A stretch of DNA of 64,000 nt from Corticium candelabrum (lineage: Eukaryota; Porifera; Homoscleromorpha; Homosclerophorida; Plakinidae), in the NCBI RefSeq assembly GCF_963422355.1, contig NC_085088.1, positions 6,166,414-6,230,413 of the forward strand. The letters are read 5' to 3'. Positions 1-12,900 of the stretch are shown here, in pieces. The notes beneath the pieces are model-generated. The model was given only the letters and a program-made list of their open reading frames with translations. It was not told where the DNA came from and did not search any database. Both the position numbers and the translations under genes were made by a program. Each line of letters opens with the position of its first letter. Positions within the stretch are counted from its first letter, which is position 1.

Positions 1-1200
1 TAGCTAAAGATATACAACAAACTGTAACATGCTGTAACACTATACCACACTTTACGACTGCAAACGACGCAGTCTAGTGTCTATATCAACTCTATGCATG
101 GTTACACGGACGAGTTAGCTGACCAACTTAATGCGTTGAGAGAAAGAACAATGTCAATCCAGAATGGTTCTAACGACGGGCTTACACACTCTAGCTAACC
201 AGTTAGTCTGTGCTCGTGCATTACATCATCGTCTAGTCTAGGTTAGGTGTGTCAATGGGCGTGCTGGGACCGGGGCACGCCTTGTACATCTAGACTTCGG
301 TTAGGCAGCGCAAGCATGCACACCTTTTCTCGGCCGCATTTGCACTCACTTCCATGTCTCTTTCAATTCAAGCATTTGAGAAACAGTCTGGTGTTTCACT
401 CCACAACGCTGTTATTAATTAACTAATTGATTGGCCTTTCTTGCACATCCCAAAGGTAAAAGTACTTTAGCTCCTCAAATGAGAAAAATGCTAATTTTCC
501 AAATAAGTTAGAGGACACAGCAAGACTGACACTAGATATTGAATCACTCTGATTGCGTCAAAACAGTACTACACTGTAACAGGCCAGTTGTAAAGATAAA
601 CAAAAACAAAACAGATCTGTGTCTCTAATTTAGTAAAGTATAAGCACAACCTACAATCGTTTTACTATTCTTATGCCGTAGTTTCTACTACCTATACCCC
701 TATAGGTCCACTGACACTACAAAATTAATTAACTTCGAATTCAGTGAAGTTGGCTAAACGCGGACTCTTCTGCAAACCGCTACGTTTAGAACAGCAATTT
801 AATATTTATCTTAATTTAACAAATTTATATTAATCATATATTTATACTTCAATCTTCAAGATTCTAAGCAGAAACCGTTATGTGACATGTTGTCATACAA
901 CAGCGCTGACACTACTCTAACGTTGTTTTTGTAACCTATGCAACTTGACACACCTGGCTAGACAAATTGGCATATCAACTTGCCTGCCAACACAGTTTCT
1001 TAGCTCACTCTCAAAAAGCCTTCGGCATAATTTACGTATGGGTCATGAAACTAAATCGTTAATTTTTGAGAAGGAATTTAGGAAACTAAATCAGACTTCC
1101 TTAGCTAGGTATACCACAAAAATTCGATGAAGTCATATATTTTAGTTCCATGTTTCTGTGCATAGATGTCTAGCACACTAGGCAGATCAAAATATGTAGG
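1..1200. other. AT-rich non-coding DNA
   Basis: No frame here has a recognisable domain and the longest open frames are short and of biased composition. I see no RNA gene and no clear repeat family. Confidence 0.6.
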
Positions 1201-1400
1201 NNNNNNNNNNNNNNNNNNNNNNNNNNNNNNNNNNNNNNNNNNNNNNNNNNNNNNNNNNNNNNNNNNNNNNNNNNNNNNNNNNNNNNNNNNNNNNNNNNNN
1301 NNNNNNNNNNNNNNNNNNNNNNNNNNNNNNNNNNNNNNNNNNNNNNNNNNNNNNNNNNNNNNNNNNNNNNNNNNNNNNNNNNNNNNNNNNNNNNNNNNNN
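1201..1400. other. assembly gap, 200 N
   Basis: Exactly 200 undetermined bases, a length commonly used as a scaffold-join placeholder, so the true distance is probably unknown. Frames that seem to cross it are artefacts of N translation. Confidence 0.99.
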
Positions 1401-3322
1401 AACCCTTTCAATCAATGACAACCCTAGCAATGTTAAAACAAAGTTCAGACAACGTCTAGCCTGGTAAAACAACATAATACGCCATGCACCATCGTGCCAT
1501 GGACGTCGCCATTTTAGTTTTCGTAAACCCGTATTAGACGTAGCCTCCCGGATGTTAATGCAAGAGCTCTAGTTAATTAATATTATTAAATGCAAGTAAA
1601 TACATTTACGGCAATCTAACAACGTTTAAATTAACGAATTCTTTTGTAACAAATTTTGCTGTCACATTTGCTTGATTCTATTGAGTGATTGCTAGCTAAC
1701 TACTGGCACTGCTGTAAATGGTTTAGAGATATATTTCACTATTTCGTAGTAACAAGACAATTTGCGTAATTTAGAAACAATGATATGCAAACGTTTAAAT
1801 TAAAATTTTGTCAAGCATCTTGCTCTACTAGCAAAAAGGAAAATTAACCTGACAAATTTGAGCATTCAATCATATTTGATGTGAATTTTCACAATCTTTT
1901 CTTGTAATTATTGACATCAACATTTGACTCAATTAATTTATTTGTTGCACCCTAATTTTCTACTACTGTGTTTGTTATGACTAAATTTATTAACTATTAT
2001 ATTACTTATTATACAACACTAACTAGCAAGCTAATGATTAGAAGTTCTAACTTCTCTCAGAGTAACATTATAACCTGAGAATGGATTATTATTTTGAGAA
2101 TAGACTTGCTGCTTTAACTCAATTAGAAGCAAAGGGTTTTGAATCTAGCATGCTGTTTACTCACACGGAAATGTGACCTAGGGTATATGCAGGTGGCAGT
2201 GATGGCAGTGGCAAGAATTTGGTGAGTGATGTTAATTTGTGGTGTTCACTGAAACTAGTTACTCCGATAAAGTAACGGTTTCCTCTCTTCCAGTTGACTG
2301 ACAGACATAGTTGCAACAATCAGAGGCCAAGAGGCTGCTATAGTGTTGTAATAATTAATTAAACAAATTCTTAGGACAGTCTTCGTGTACACGAAAGTAT
2401 ATTCATTTATGTACAATATTTGGGCAACAAACTAGCAAGTTCTAACATTTGCCAAGTTTATCACTTGAAATTACTTACCCTAACTAGTGAAACTAGACTT
2501 ACACATTTGCTTAAATACAGACAGCAGTCTTCATGAGAGCACTATCTGGGAACTTGTAGCATTTAATTTATTGGCATTTACAGAGTATTCCATTTGTGCA
2601 GTAAAGAATTTATGTTTATTGCATTGGTCTGTATAGCAACTAGTACATTGTAGCTACGTCAAATGGTTATCATACGGACACCAGGTGTTTTTCCTAGGCA
2701 ACTCCCAACTTGCGTACAAGCTATCCAATTTGCATTCAGGAATTTTTGAGTTGAAATTGGAATGTAACAGCAACACAACAGCTGTAGTTAAGCAGTATAA
2801 TTCCTAAAACTTCGTAATTATCTCATCTTATTAGCGCAGTAATCAGGATAGATTTTGGCCTCCTAATCACGCGTGCGTTCGAATGATCGGTACGCGAATC
2901 ACCTATGCAGGTGATCTACTTCTCTAGATCTGGAAATTTGTGACTTAGGCACAGCTGGTTCAGACCACGGGCATTCGTATACAGGAAGGCAAAACTTATA
3001 CACGTACGCATAAAATGTATTGTAGAATACTACGACACAAATTGCACAAGCATACAGAAATATTTGTGTAATAAATAAAAACGAAATAGAAATGGCTGCA
3101 TATGTTAGGCTTGTGCTTCAACAAATAGGAGTCCAAAGCTTCGCAGACAAGTACTCATACTTAATTAATTAACCTCTGAAACCAATTTTACACAATTAGA
3201 TTCCTAATTCACTCCTATCCAAGCAGCCATCTTCAATTGAAAGCCAATTAAAGAGACATTTCGGAGATATGCGTTAACGCAAAATTTCAGAAACGCGTGG
3301 TAACATTTGCGGCAAAGAAGCG
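1401..3322. other. AT-rich non-coding DNA
   Basis: I see no coding frame with family features and no structural RNA. The stretch is rich in TTAATTAA-like runs. Confidence 0.6.
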
Positions 3323-3743
3323 ATGGCTGCCTTGATGGAAGTGACTTGCAACAGCGATTCAGACTCATCCAGTGAACGAGAAATGGAACGCGAAGTTACA
3401 GTTGAGTCCAGTTTTTACGACAGGGCCCCCTACGGTGTGCGGTAAAATTGCGTGGTTCTAGGTGATTTGTGATTGCACTAAGAAGAGCAAGTGCGCCAGA
3501 GCGCGGTCAAGTGGTCGTGGATGCGTTTACAAGGCAAACAAGACCAACTGCACGCCTTTGTGTAACTGTAGCCGCACGTGTTGCACAAATAGGGTAGGTG
3601 GATCTAGACGAGTGTACAAATTGGAACTCCAAAACCCCTGTAAATATAGGCTGACGCCACAAATGATCCGTCATCTGCGAGTGCTGTCCATCATCAGCTT
3701 CCTCCGAGGGAGCGCTTCTATTCGGGAGATGAAGTCAGGGTGA
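3323..3743 (+). pseudogene. short acidic frame followed by Cys-rich (CXC-like) frame
   Basis: An ATG at 3323 opens a 40-codon frame rich in Ser, Asp and Glu that ends at 3445. A second plus frame (3462-3743) starts CDCTKKSKC and carries about nine cysteines spaced as C-x-C-x4-C, G-x-C, C-x3-C-x-C-x3-C-C-x-N. This resembles the Cys-rich CXC/tesmin-type segments attached to some DNA-binding and transposon proteins. The two frames cannot be spliced cleanly: a GT at 3442 and an AG at 3461 give a 20-bp gap and the wrong phase. It is probably a remnant exon of a transposon protein or a lost gene. The family is not firmly recognised. Confidence 0.35.
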
Positions 3744-4790
3744 GTTGATATCTGCATGATGTACGTCTCTTTTGTTCAATATGAACTATATTACAATGAT
3801 TTTTCTATAATTATTCCATATGTTGTAAGCACTATTAAAAGTATAAAGAACACAATTTAACTACACAAGCACTATCTAAAGGTTTAGTGTTTGGTATAAT
3901 TGTGTGTTGTTATCTATAAATGTTATCTATAGAAATGTGCAGATACAAAGCATCATACAACTATGACCAGTCACCTGGTAAAGAAGTCTTTCTGTCTGAT
4001 TGTTTGTGCAGAACCCAAACTCTGTCTGTGTCTGACTGGGGTAGAGGTAACTGAGGACAAGCGGCAAATCTTGATTAGCTACTACTAAAAGTAGTTAATT
4101 TTACTACAGTACATGATACCAAATGTCTGTTGCATGAACATGCTGGAAGTGTCATCTCCTCCCAAGTCTGGAGTTGTCCTTGAGTCTTCCAATGAGTTGT
4201 CACTTGCAATTCGATTTGCTGAGTCGCTTCTTCTACTTCTACACATAAAATTTCACGATGGACTACACTAGAGAACTTGAAAATGTCGTTACTAAGTTGC
4301 AACTTTCGTAAATTGACAGAAGAGGCAGGACAACGCTGTTCATAGTCCGAAGAGACAGAGAATCTTATAGCGAAGTCAGCTGTTCATACGTCGTTTGCCG
4401 CACACGAACACTAACAAAATGATCCGAAGGCGAGCGGCATCGGCGTCCAGACCTGTTTCGTCGTCCACCGCGCTTCCGCGGAATCACGGAAGGAAGCCTT
4501 ACAACAGTAGCAGACATGCTGTCGATGTCACGTGATGTTACACGTGATGGCTAGAAAACCTCTTCGGCGTTACGCTATAAAACCGTTGCCCGTCTGATAA
4601 GTATGAGTAAGTTGTGCATAGGTGTTTCATCTATTGAACCAAACTGCACGCTAGGCAGACTGCGATCTAGGGTAGCGAAGTTGGAGTCGTGATCGAAAAT
4701 GTTACATACGCGTCCGATAGAATTTATCATTTAGTCAGTTAAAAGCATACGTAAGCATACATTGTTCTGGAAATGCGTCAAATGTCTCAA
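3744..4790. other. non-coding DNA with a possible promoter
   Basis: No supported gene. It contains the E-box/TATA cluster listed separately at 4529-4582. Confidence 0.5.
4529..4582 (+). promoter_or_regulatory. possible promoter: two CACGTG E-boxes plus TATAAAA
   Basis: CACGTG occurs at 4529-4534 and again at 4541-4546, and TATAAAA lies at 4576-4582, a spacing plausible for a core promoter reading rightwards. No convincing gene follows within 1 kb, so it may drive a lost element or be chance. Confidence 0.25.
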
Positions 4791-4817
4791 TTTGATTGTT
4801 GGTAACCAACAATCAAA
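4791..4817. repeat. 27-bp near-perfect palindrome
   Basis: Two 13-bp arms (TTTGATTGTTGGT and its complement) are separated by one base. It could extrude as a hairpin. No gene is adjacent. Confidence 0.8.
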
Positions 4818-5323
4818 GGTGTATGCGGGGCGCAGTTTATTAGCGCATGTGACCGAAATGTACTTTAACTTGAGTAAAGTAAAAATTTAAGTGTGGGAGA
4901 TTGGTTTCAGATGTAAAGTATGAGTACTTGTCTGCGAAAGTTTCGACATCTATTTCTTCAAAAAGCCTCTAATTAAAGTAAAGTATGCAACCATCCCTTC
5001 CTTGGTTTCTATTTATTGCATAAATATTTTTGTATTCTTGTTTCTGTCCTATTTTATAGAAACATTAACTGTTATAACTCATAGTATATTTGAGAATTGC
5101 TTAGACTGCTACGTTAGTAGTTTAATTAGGATATGGTAATCGGCGCGTGCCACGTAAGACTGGATTAACGTATCTGCAATTTCTCTTCTACCAGATAGAT
5201 AGAACGATTTTTGTCACACGCACGTGCACGCAGCTGGCGATGTAAAGACAAGTCGATCGACACTCAGAACTCGCGGGTAAATCGACAAGCGTTTCAAGTA
5301 ACAGGTCGAGGGTGTCTGGATTC

Positions 5324-5428
5324 GCTGGACTGGACTACTGGACTGGACTAATAGACTGGACTAATAGACTGGACTACTGGACTAGATAACAGGCCTTACC
5401 TAGACTACTGGACTGGACTACTGGACTT
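5324..5428. repeat. short tandem array of CTGGACTA-type units
   Basis: Around a dozen imperfect copies of a CTGGACTGGACTA / TGGACTAC unit lie in about 105 bp. The complementary motif (GTCCAGTAGTCCAG) recurs at about 6057-6140 and 6905-6932, linking this array to the inverted-repeat element to its right. Confidence 0.75.
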
Positions 5429-6132
5429 CAATATCTTTGCTGTCGCTTTGTTTCTAAGATGCCGAATCAATGCACGCACTACCTACTATAGATTATAGCT
5501 ATTTCATACACTGCGCATTGATTTCATGACCCCAGACGGAAGCGAATCGTGCAGGTCTGGTGCATTCAGGAGTCTAGTGACCTACTTGTTAGAATAATTT
5601 CCCAAGTATTGTGTCAAACTAGCTATACTTAGAGTGTGAACGCACAGAAAGTCGAAATATAGTTACAGAAGTAACATCTCGCAAATGGCTAACAACTGAA
5701 TGCGATCTTGGTTGAGTCAGATGATGAATATCGTGTTGTCGCAATCGAAGGAACTCCACTGAAAGTTTCTATAACAGACATAATGGGCAGAAGTAGAATT
5801 AATTAAGGCGTGCTGCCCTTGAGCGGTCGGCAATGGGTTGTTTCTTGTGCCTATAGTAGTAGACTAGTAGGCGAAGTCAGCGCTAGCTCGCATGCTACTG
5901 CGCTTGCTCATTTATTCAGGCAAATCCGCTGCAGTGTAAAAGTATTTATTATGTATTACAGTACATCATGTACACTCGTATGAAGGTTCTTCGTAGCGGA
6001 CATGGCAAAAACAACTTGGCAAAAAATGCAGACGTATTATTTGGGTGCGGATTGGAGTCCAGTCCAGTAGTCCAACCCAGCAGTCCAGACTCCAGATTCA
6101 AGTCCAGTAGTCCAGTCCAGTACAGTGTAGTT

Positions 6133-6922
6133 CAGTCCTAGACTCGTACCCTGTCCTCCTCCTCGCGCGTGCACCACGTGTTTTGACACCTGCTTTTTGT
6201 TCCACTCGCCAGGAGAAGGACTGGTAACATATTATGTCATGTGGCCATGTTTTATTTCATTAGTTTAAGTAGAAACCGATCCTGTAAATTGTTACCACCT
6301 GCACTGATAACATGGTGTCGAGTAAGTAGTCCCACGAGAGTACTACGCTAAACGTCGCCAGCCAACACAAAAATCACAAAGCTTTACGCTCTTTCTATGG
6401 ACTGTTCAGAAATTAGAGTTACGAAGTAGAGCGCTTTCGTTGCAACGAGCGAAATCATCGCTTCACGAACATTGTAGCTTGACTATCTAGCGGTAGCGAA
6501 TGCACCTTGTACGCGCTCCTGTCGTCTATTGGCTACCATTCACTTCGCACTGAGCAGCTAGAGACGTCTTTGTCAATTCCGGCTGGAGAAGACGTCGTTG
6601 TCATAATGTCCACAGCAGAGACACTAATGAGTTTGCACCTTGCGTGACGACAACCATTGCTAATAACCGTCTACTTGTCAAGGTAATTGCGACTCAATTC
6701 ATTCTAATAGGATCCTACGCATGCCCGTGTGACAACATTTTTTCGTCTTGCATTGCAGTTTTGACCAATCAATACACCGAAAACCTACCACGTGAAGAAC
6801 TGGTTCTTCACGTAACATAATATGTTACCAGTCCTCCAGGGAGTGGAAGAAAAAGCAAGTGCCAAAACACGTGGAGCGCGTGCGAGGAGGAGGACTGGGT
6901 ACAAGTCTAGTCCAGTTCAGTA
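6133..6922. mobile_element. inverted-repeat (foldback/MITE-like) element
   Basis: The arm at about 6133-6244 matches the reverse complement of about 6810-6922 over roughly 113 bp. Shared blocks include GTCCTCCTCCTCGC, CACGTGTTTT and GGACTGGTAACATATTATG. About 565 bp lie between the arms with no coding frame. Both arms continue outward into GTCCAG-type pentamer repeats. The inner edge of the right arm holds a small hairpin (GTGAAGAAC-TG-GTTCTTCAC near 6791-6812). I could not define a target duplication, so superfamily is unknown. Confidence 0.6.
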
Positions 6923-6935
6923 GTCCAGTCAGACG

Positions 6936-8650
6936 AATCCAAACAACCCATTCTCTGCTTCTGTGGATGGCTGGACCTAAGCTTCCTGCAGGAAGATACT
7001 AAGACCATACGTCGTTTTCAATAACATTCTAGATAATCTCAACTTAAAGAAGATTACAATCCTAAACTAAGATGTATTATGAGACCACTGTCTATTCAGT
7101 TGATGCAAGAAAATCACTAAAATAGTTAAATTAATTAGTAAAGCGGAACTCTCACTAAATACTAAAAGACGGAAATGAATCAGTGCTGCAAGATAAAGTT
7201 TAGACCTAGATGGAGAATTAACTAGTACACAAAAATTGACTAAAAATAAAACGGACGGAACATTATATTAACTAGTTCTATAATGTCATTGTGTCAACTA
7301 AATGACAAAATAGTTCATGTCATTGTCTAGCTATAGCTAGCCTAGAGTTGACATCTAGACACTGGTACGTACGTTTTTTTATTATGCGGTCTATTTTTAG
7401 TTGGAAGAATCTTTTATGTGTCATTTAGCATAAATTAAAATATTTTTAATTGTATACGGCAAATAATTAAGTAGAACCGCACTTTCGACGTGACGTTATC
7501 CGGGACCTCGATTTACCTACGGGACTTGCTGATAATGTAAAATGGCGGCCTCCACGTTTCGCTGTGTGTGTTCAACGAACTTAGTTTTTGGGCTTTACGG
7601 CCACGGTACTAATACTTAGAAGGTTAAGTTTAGTTAAGAATGGTTACATTAATCTAGTGATCGAGAATTTAGGGGTACTGGTGAGGGTATGGTAGCGGCA
7701 CCTATGGCGGAGGGTTGGCCACGCCTTAGGGGAGGTATCCCTAATGTGAGACACTTGCGGAGGGCGTTCGAATTCTTTGCAATCTTTGTCAGCAAAAAGA
7801 GTTAGCAGTACTAGGCTGTACGTTATGTAAAACCTCTATGACCAATACTGTTGCACATATTCTACCTTCTCATCACCTGCTGTCGTTGGTGAGAAACAGG
7901 ACATTCGTCGTCAACGACACGGAAACGCCTTCCTAAGCCCGGATGCACGTAGTGTGAGACAGACGATTTCTCTTTTCGAGAAAGGTATTGTTTGCTCTTA
8001 CTTTTTGCAGAGGTACGGTACAGCGGTCGGTCCTTGTTAATCGTCAGTACAACCAGTTCTCTTCTGAAAGTGTCTGCGATCGCAGACCTGCGTCTAGAGT
8101 GCTCTTCAATGTCAGTCATGTCTAGTGAATTTCAATGCAGAACGGTTCTAATTATGATGTAAATGTACAAAGCAATCTAGTACAATCGAGTACAATCGCG
8201 AAACTTTCTACAGAGTAGAATTTTCGTAGTCGGTAACAGCTAAACACTGTACCTATACTCCGTTTACTCTCAAATGTTACATGTAAAGAAATAGAAATTG
8301 TAGTTATTTCAAACTGTAGTGTTTGCTGGTAATGAAAGCTAGCTGTTCTGATTGATATTAACATAAATAATGCTATTACCTAATATTACCTACGAAAGCA
8401 TCCGTAGTTTATTGCTCTTGGCTAAAGCAGCCTAGTAGGACTACTAGCTAGCAGCAAAGACTGCTAATGCGAGTTGAATAGAGCTGTGAATCCTTGCCTG
8501 ACCAACTGCAAGTACACTCAATATTGTGGTAGCCTTTAGCAATCTAGAGAAATTTAATATCAGAAAAGGTGGTGCAAAGCACGCGACAACTGGAAGTACT
8601 TACGTTTGAAATCTTCTTGGTTACGTTACTGCACTCCGCGAATTTTATTG
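6936..8650. other. non-coding DNA
   Basis: Open frames here (for example 7862-8119 on the minus strand) lack any recognisable family signature. Nothing else is supported. Confidence 0.5.
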
Positions 8651-9590
8651 ATGGCTTCTTCCAATGATTCCAGCTTGGAGATAGCTGTGCAAGCAGTTAA
8701 GAGAGGTGAAATTAGCATTGGAAAGGCTGCTATTTTGTATGAATGTGAGAGGAACAAAATATGGAGACGCGTACATAACAAAACTGTACACAATCATTCT
8801 GGAAGACTTTTGTGTTTTGAATGCACAAGAAGAAAAAGAAATTGTACGTTGCTGCCAAGTTTTGGGAGAAATTGGAGTTTGCGCAGACAGAAATGTTGTT
8901 GGGACGGTAGTGAGAGACTACCTGCAAGCTCTAGGTAGGTCCAGTCCATTTGAAGATGGTGTTCCTGGACGCAGGTGGTGGCAAAAATTTTTCAAACGCT
9001 GGCCAGAACTCTCTCTGAAAGGATACTGGAACATCTAACTGTACAGAGAGCTGTACCTGCAAATCCAGAGAGTCTACATACATTTTTTGACAAGCTACAC
9101 GCCTACTTTATGAGCAAAGGCCTGCTTGAGTTGACTTACGCTGACCTGAGGCAACGCTTGTGGAATTGCGATGAAACAGGAATTTGTACCTTTGTTGCTG
9201 CCAGGAAAGTGATAGTGAAGAAAGGCACCAGAGTGGTATCAGAAGTGGGCTGTGGTTCTGGAAGAGAACATATTACTACTTTGTTTTCTTGGTTCGCCAT
9301 TGGAGAAAGACTGCCTCTTTATGTGGTATACAAAGCCGAGACCATTGATGGTAACTGGACAACTGGTGGTTCTCCAAACACACTTTACTCTGTCAGCAGT
9401 TCTGGCTGGATGGAAACACCACATTTCCAAGAGTGGTTCGACAAGCTGTTTCTCCCTGCCGTAAAAACTTTGACAAAAAAATGGATCCCGTCATTTCGTT
9501 TCTTGATGGCCACAATTCTCACACTGCTATAGAATTGAATTTGGCATATGCCTGCCATGCACAGGAGATCCCTCAGTCACTTTGAGTCAT
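8651..9590 (+). pseudogene. pogo/Tigger-like transposase remnant
   Basis: An ATG at 8651 begins a psq-type helix-turn-helix region (SSNDSSLEIAVQAVKRGE), followed in another frame by a CENP-B-type HTH (GRRWWQKFFKRWPELS). The start of the DDE_1 domain carries the first catalytic aspartate in LWNCDETGI at about 9160. Further on, YVVYKAETIDG and SSGWMETPHFQEWF match the same family. The second aspartate motif (LDGHNSH) is present at 9504-9524 but one frame off. At least three frameshifts and loss of the C-terminal third make it non-functional. Family members cut and paste DNA at TA sites. No terminal repeats were identified. It is related to, but distinct from, the two PHD-bearing copies further right. 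Confidence 0.85.
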
Positions 9591-9926
9591 CCTTACATGA
9601 AATGCATAAATTAATTGTATTGGCCTAGCTTACTTACACAATAGCTAAACCTAAAACTATAAAAGAAGTTACCATAACCAAGCTAAAACTATAGAAGAAG
9701 TTACCAAACTAAACCTATTCTAGCAAAATTGTTCGGAAAAGTAAAAACCCAAAATAAACCAAACTCAAAAACAGCATGCAAGATTTCCTATGCAGTCACA
9801 TTTGAAACAGGATGTTTCAGTTCTTGGCCATGCAGCTTCTGCTTCTGCTTCCTAATTCAAGTTAGAAGTGAGCTAGGTGTCAGTCCTTGCAACATCTCGA
9901 TTCATCTTTGTAACTTTCTTGTATGC

Positions 9927-12900
9927 TCATCCAGGACTATATGCACTCATCTTCTGCCTCAAAGCTTCATTGACAATCAAATGCACATCTTTCTGCTTGT
10001 CAATCCTAGCATAGTTCCCAGACTCCCGATGAACTTGTATAGCCATATCTGGATTGTCAAAAACAGCTTCGACCCCTTGTGAAGCACGACTTACCAGCTG
10101 AGTTGAAGCAAAAGAGACAGTAGCACCTTGATTAGCAATCAGTTCCTTGACTATGTTGTTATTATGCTCCACCATTAAGTCCACAGGAATGTTATTGCCA
10201 ATCCCTCCACGCAAATTGAAGCTTCTTTTCCAAAGCTGACGATGTGCCTCACTACAGCTCAACAATGCCATCTGGTCAGCTACAAATTAGAAGCTTCCAG
10301 AGCATACTTTGTTCTTCTGGCCTCTTTGAAGTGTGAAAACTTGAATTTCCACAACAGTAGAAGCCTCTCCCCATCCAGTTCTGAAACTGCGTCTTCTCTC
10401 GTTCCAAAAGAGCCATTTTCAAAAAATTAGAAAAATAATTAAACACTGTCTTCAGCAGCAGTAGTTGAATCATGAGATTTGTCTCTTTTGGTCAATATTT
10501 GGTTCTTCATTGTCAGAAATGAGTAGTAGATGCACCTTACACTCATGATCACGACATAGCCAAAATTCTGCCTCATGTTCTTGAATACATGATCTATCTT
10601 GTTGCTGCTGCATTGAGTGCTGGCTTTCATTCTTGATGTGAGTAAGTACTGAGCATTGTCTACTGTCACTGGACCGAGATTTCATTGCATGTTGTTCTCC
10701 TGACATTACTGCACGAGCAATTTTAGTCTGTGCAGGAAGTGATGACGTCTGTTGTCTTTGTACCTGCAAAGTTTTCAGTCTTCCAAGGAGAGGCCATAGA
10801 TTGCCACGGTAGCTTTTCAAGCTTGCTGGCTGTCATACACTCTAGGCTCACTGTTGCAAGAAGGCGCAGTAGTCAGGGATAGTTGTTCAACTGTACTGAT
10901 AGTTCTTCAACTTCTGGGAAACTAGACTGTACAGCACTGATCAAGGCCGAAGCATGTTTCTTGATTTCTATCCACTAAAGAACATACTTGTCCGCCATGC
11001 TTAAAAACTTTGTCGTGAAACCACGTTGCTTCCAGTGATTTAGGCATCCCAGGAGGAACAGGTGAATCATCAAAATCCTTCAATTTGAAATGAGTGACAG
11101 CTGTTGCCAGAATATATCCATCCAACACTTAATTTACAAACGATCTACAAGATGGCAGCGCTTATAGGTATCTCTTCCAATGTCCCTGCGGTCAAGGCGG
11201 TTTCCTAATTGATAGAGAGTTCCCACATCTTTGTACTTTGAGTATCATAAAACAGTAATTATAAGGTTTACAAAGTTCACGCTACAATTAATATCTTCAG
11301 CATGCGTGAATACTCCCTCAAGCCTTTCATAAGATGTTGCACCATTAATGACTGTCAATTGGGAACTCCTGATTCTCTCTGCAGTCAGTTGTCACCGCCA
11401 AACTGCATTCTCACCAAAGGCTGAGAGTACGTATGCCTGCCACCCTTGTCTTGCTGCATAGAGCTATACGGAACATATGTTTGATTTACATATTCTAAAA
11501 TTTCACCATGTCCTGCTGTTTATTTTCCTTAAACTCAAGTAGGCCCAAACAGTTTCGTATAGTCTTCTTACTAGCTTGCTTGGTATACTGGAGTTCAATA
11601 TGATCTACAACATATTTTGCAAAATGTAAGAAAGCAGGCAGGTACTTGGTGATGATCCTCTTCACCATAATCGCATATTCTTTTCTCAGATATGCAAGGT
11701 CATCCAATGATGTCAAAAAGCAGTTCTGGCACAGAAAAATAGAACACCTGGGCCTTGCAGTTAGCAGATGGCAGTCAACAATTCGTTCGTTTGTAGCAAT
11801 CATATTGAATCAATGGAAAGACTTGTTTCTCTTGTCCATAGTCATGTACTTGGTCTTGATTGAAATGTCTAAGTTGTCTCTTGTCAGTTGAAAGCGTGAG
11901 GTCTCTAAGTGTGGCTCCTGCTTTGAGCCTTCTTCAGGTTTCCAACTAATGGAAGAAGAAGAGTCAGAGGTCTCACCACCAACGGTATTCTCGGTAATAT
12001 CACCGTTTCTTTTGCTATCAAAGCTGTGAAAGGTTACATGCGATAAACAGTCAAAGGTCTGTGGCTGCAAAGATTGATTGTGGAATGACTGGCATTTCTT
12101 TTCAAGGCTATCTTTCCAGCAAAGCAATGAAGTGTTAAAAGTTCCTGACATAGACTTTATCTTTCGAAATGTCGTCTATGAGACATGCAAACACCCAACC
12201 GGTTCAGTCATGTTGTATGCCCTTTTTTGGCTTCTGAATTGAAAAGGCTCATGCTGACTAGTGATTGCAAGCACCCATGTAAGGATTTGGAGCTCTAAGC
12301 AGACATGCTGCTGCCATACATGCATATGCTTGAAATTCTCATTGTTGTCAATTAAAGTCATATTAGGACTCACAGACATTCCTGAGACTTTCCATAATGT
12401 AGGTGCTATTGTCTGCAATTCGTAACAGTTTTCTGTATTGTCAATGATGTCATACCCAAAAAAAGAAGAGTTGCGAAATGAACTGCGAGTAGACGGTCTG
12501 CACATTTCTTCACATTCTTTGTTGATAAGATTGCACATTTCCTTGATTAAAAAGGGCAAATCATCAGAATTTTTCAGAGCAGCTTGAGCAATCCTGTTAG
12601 GCTTCAGAGTGGCTAATGCACGTCCTAGGCCATGGTATTGGTTTGAAATGGTGGCATCACATGTTTTGGATGGGTAAATCACCTGCACCTAATTGAGTAC
12701 ATATGCAACAGTAAGTAGTCAACAGGCACGGATGGCACGTACTGCACGCGTTTACCTTCTCCATATAGACTGAACGGACTTAGTCGAAGAATCTGTCCGA
12801 CCAGGTGTTTCATCAACAGCTTCTTTGTTTACTGTATTGTAAACGGGCACATGCAGCCTAGCTAATTCTGATATAGAAGGAATAGATCTCCGCTTTACTG

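Noticed and set aside
1166..1475. Open frames spanning the N gap on both strands
   Set aside because: They exist only because N codons translate to X; no sequence supports them.
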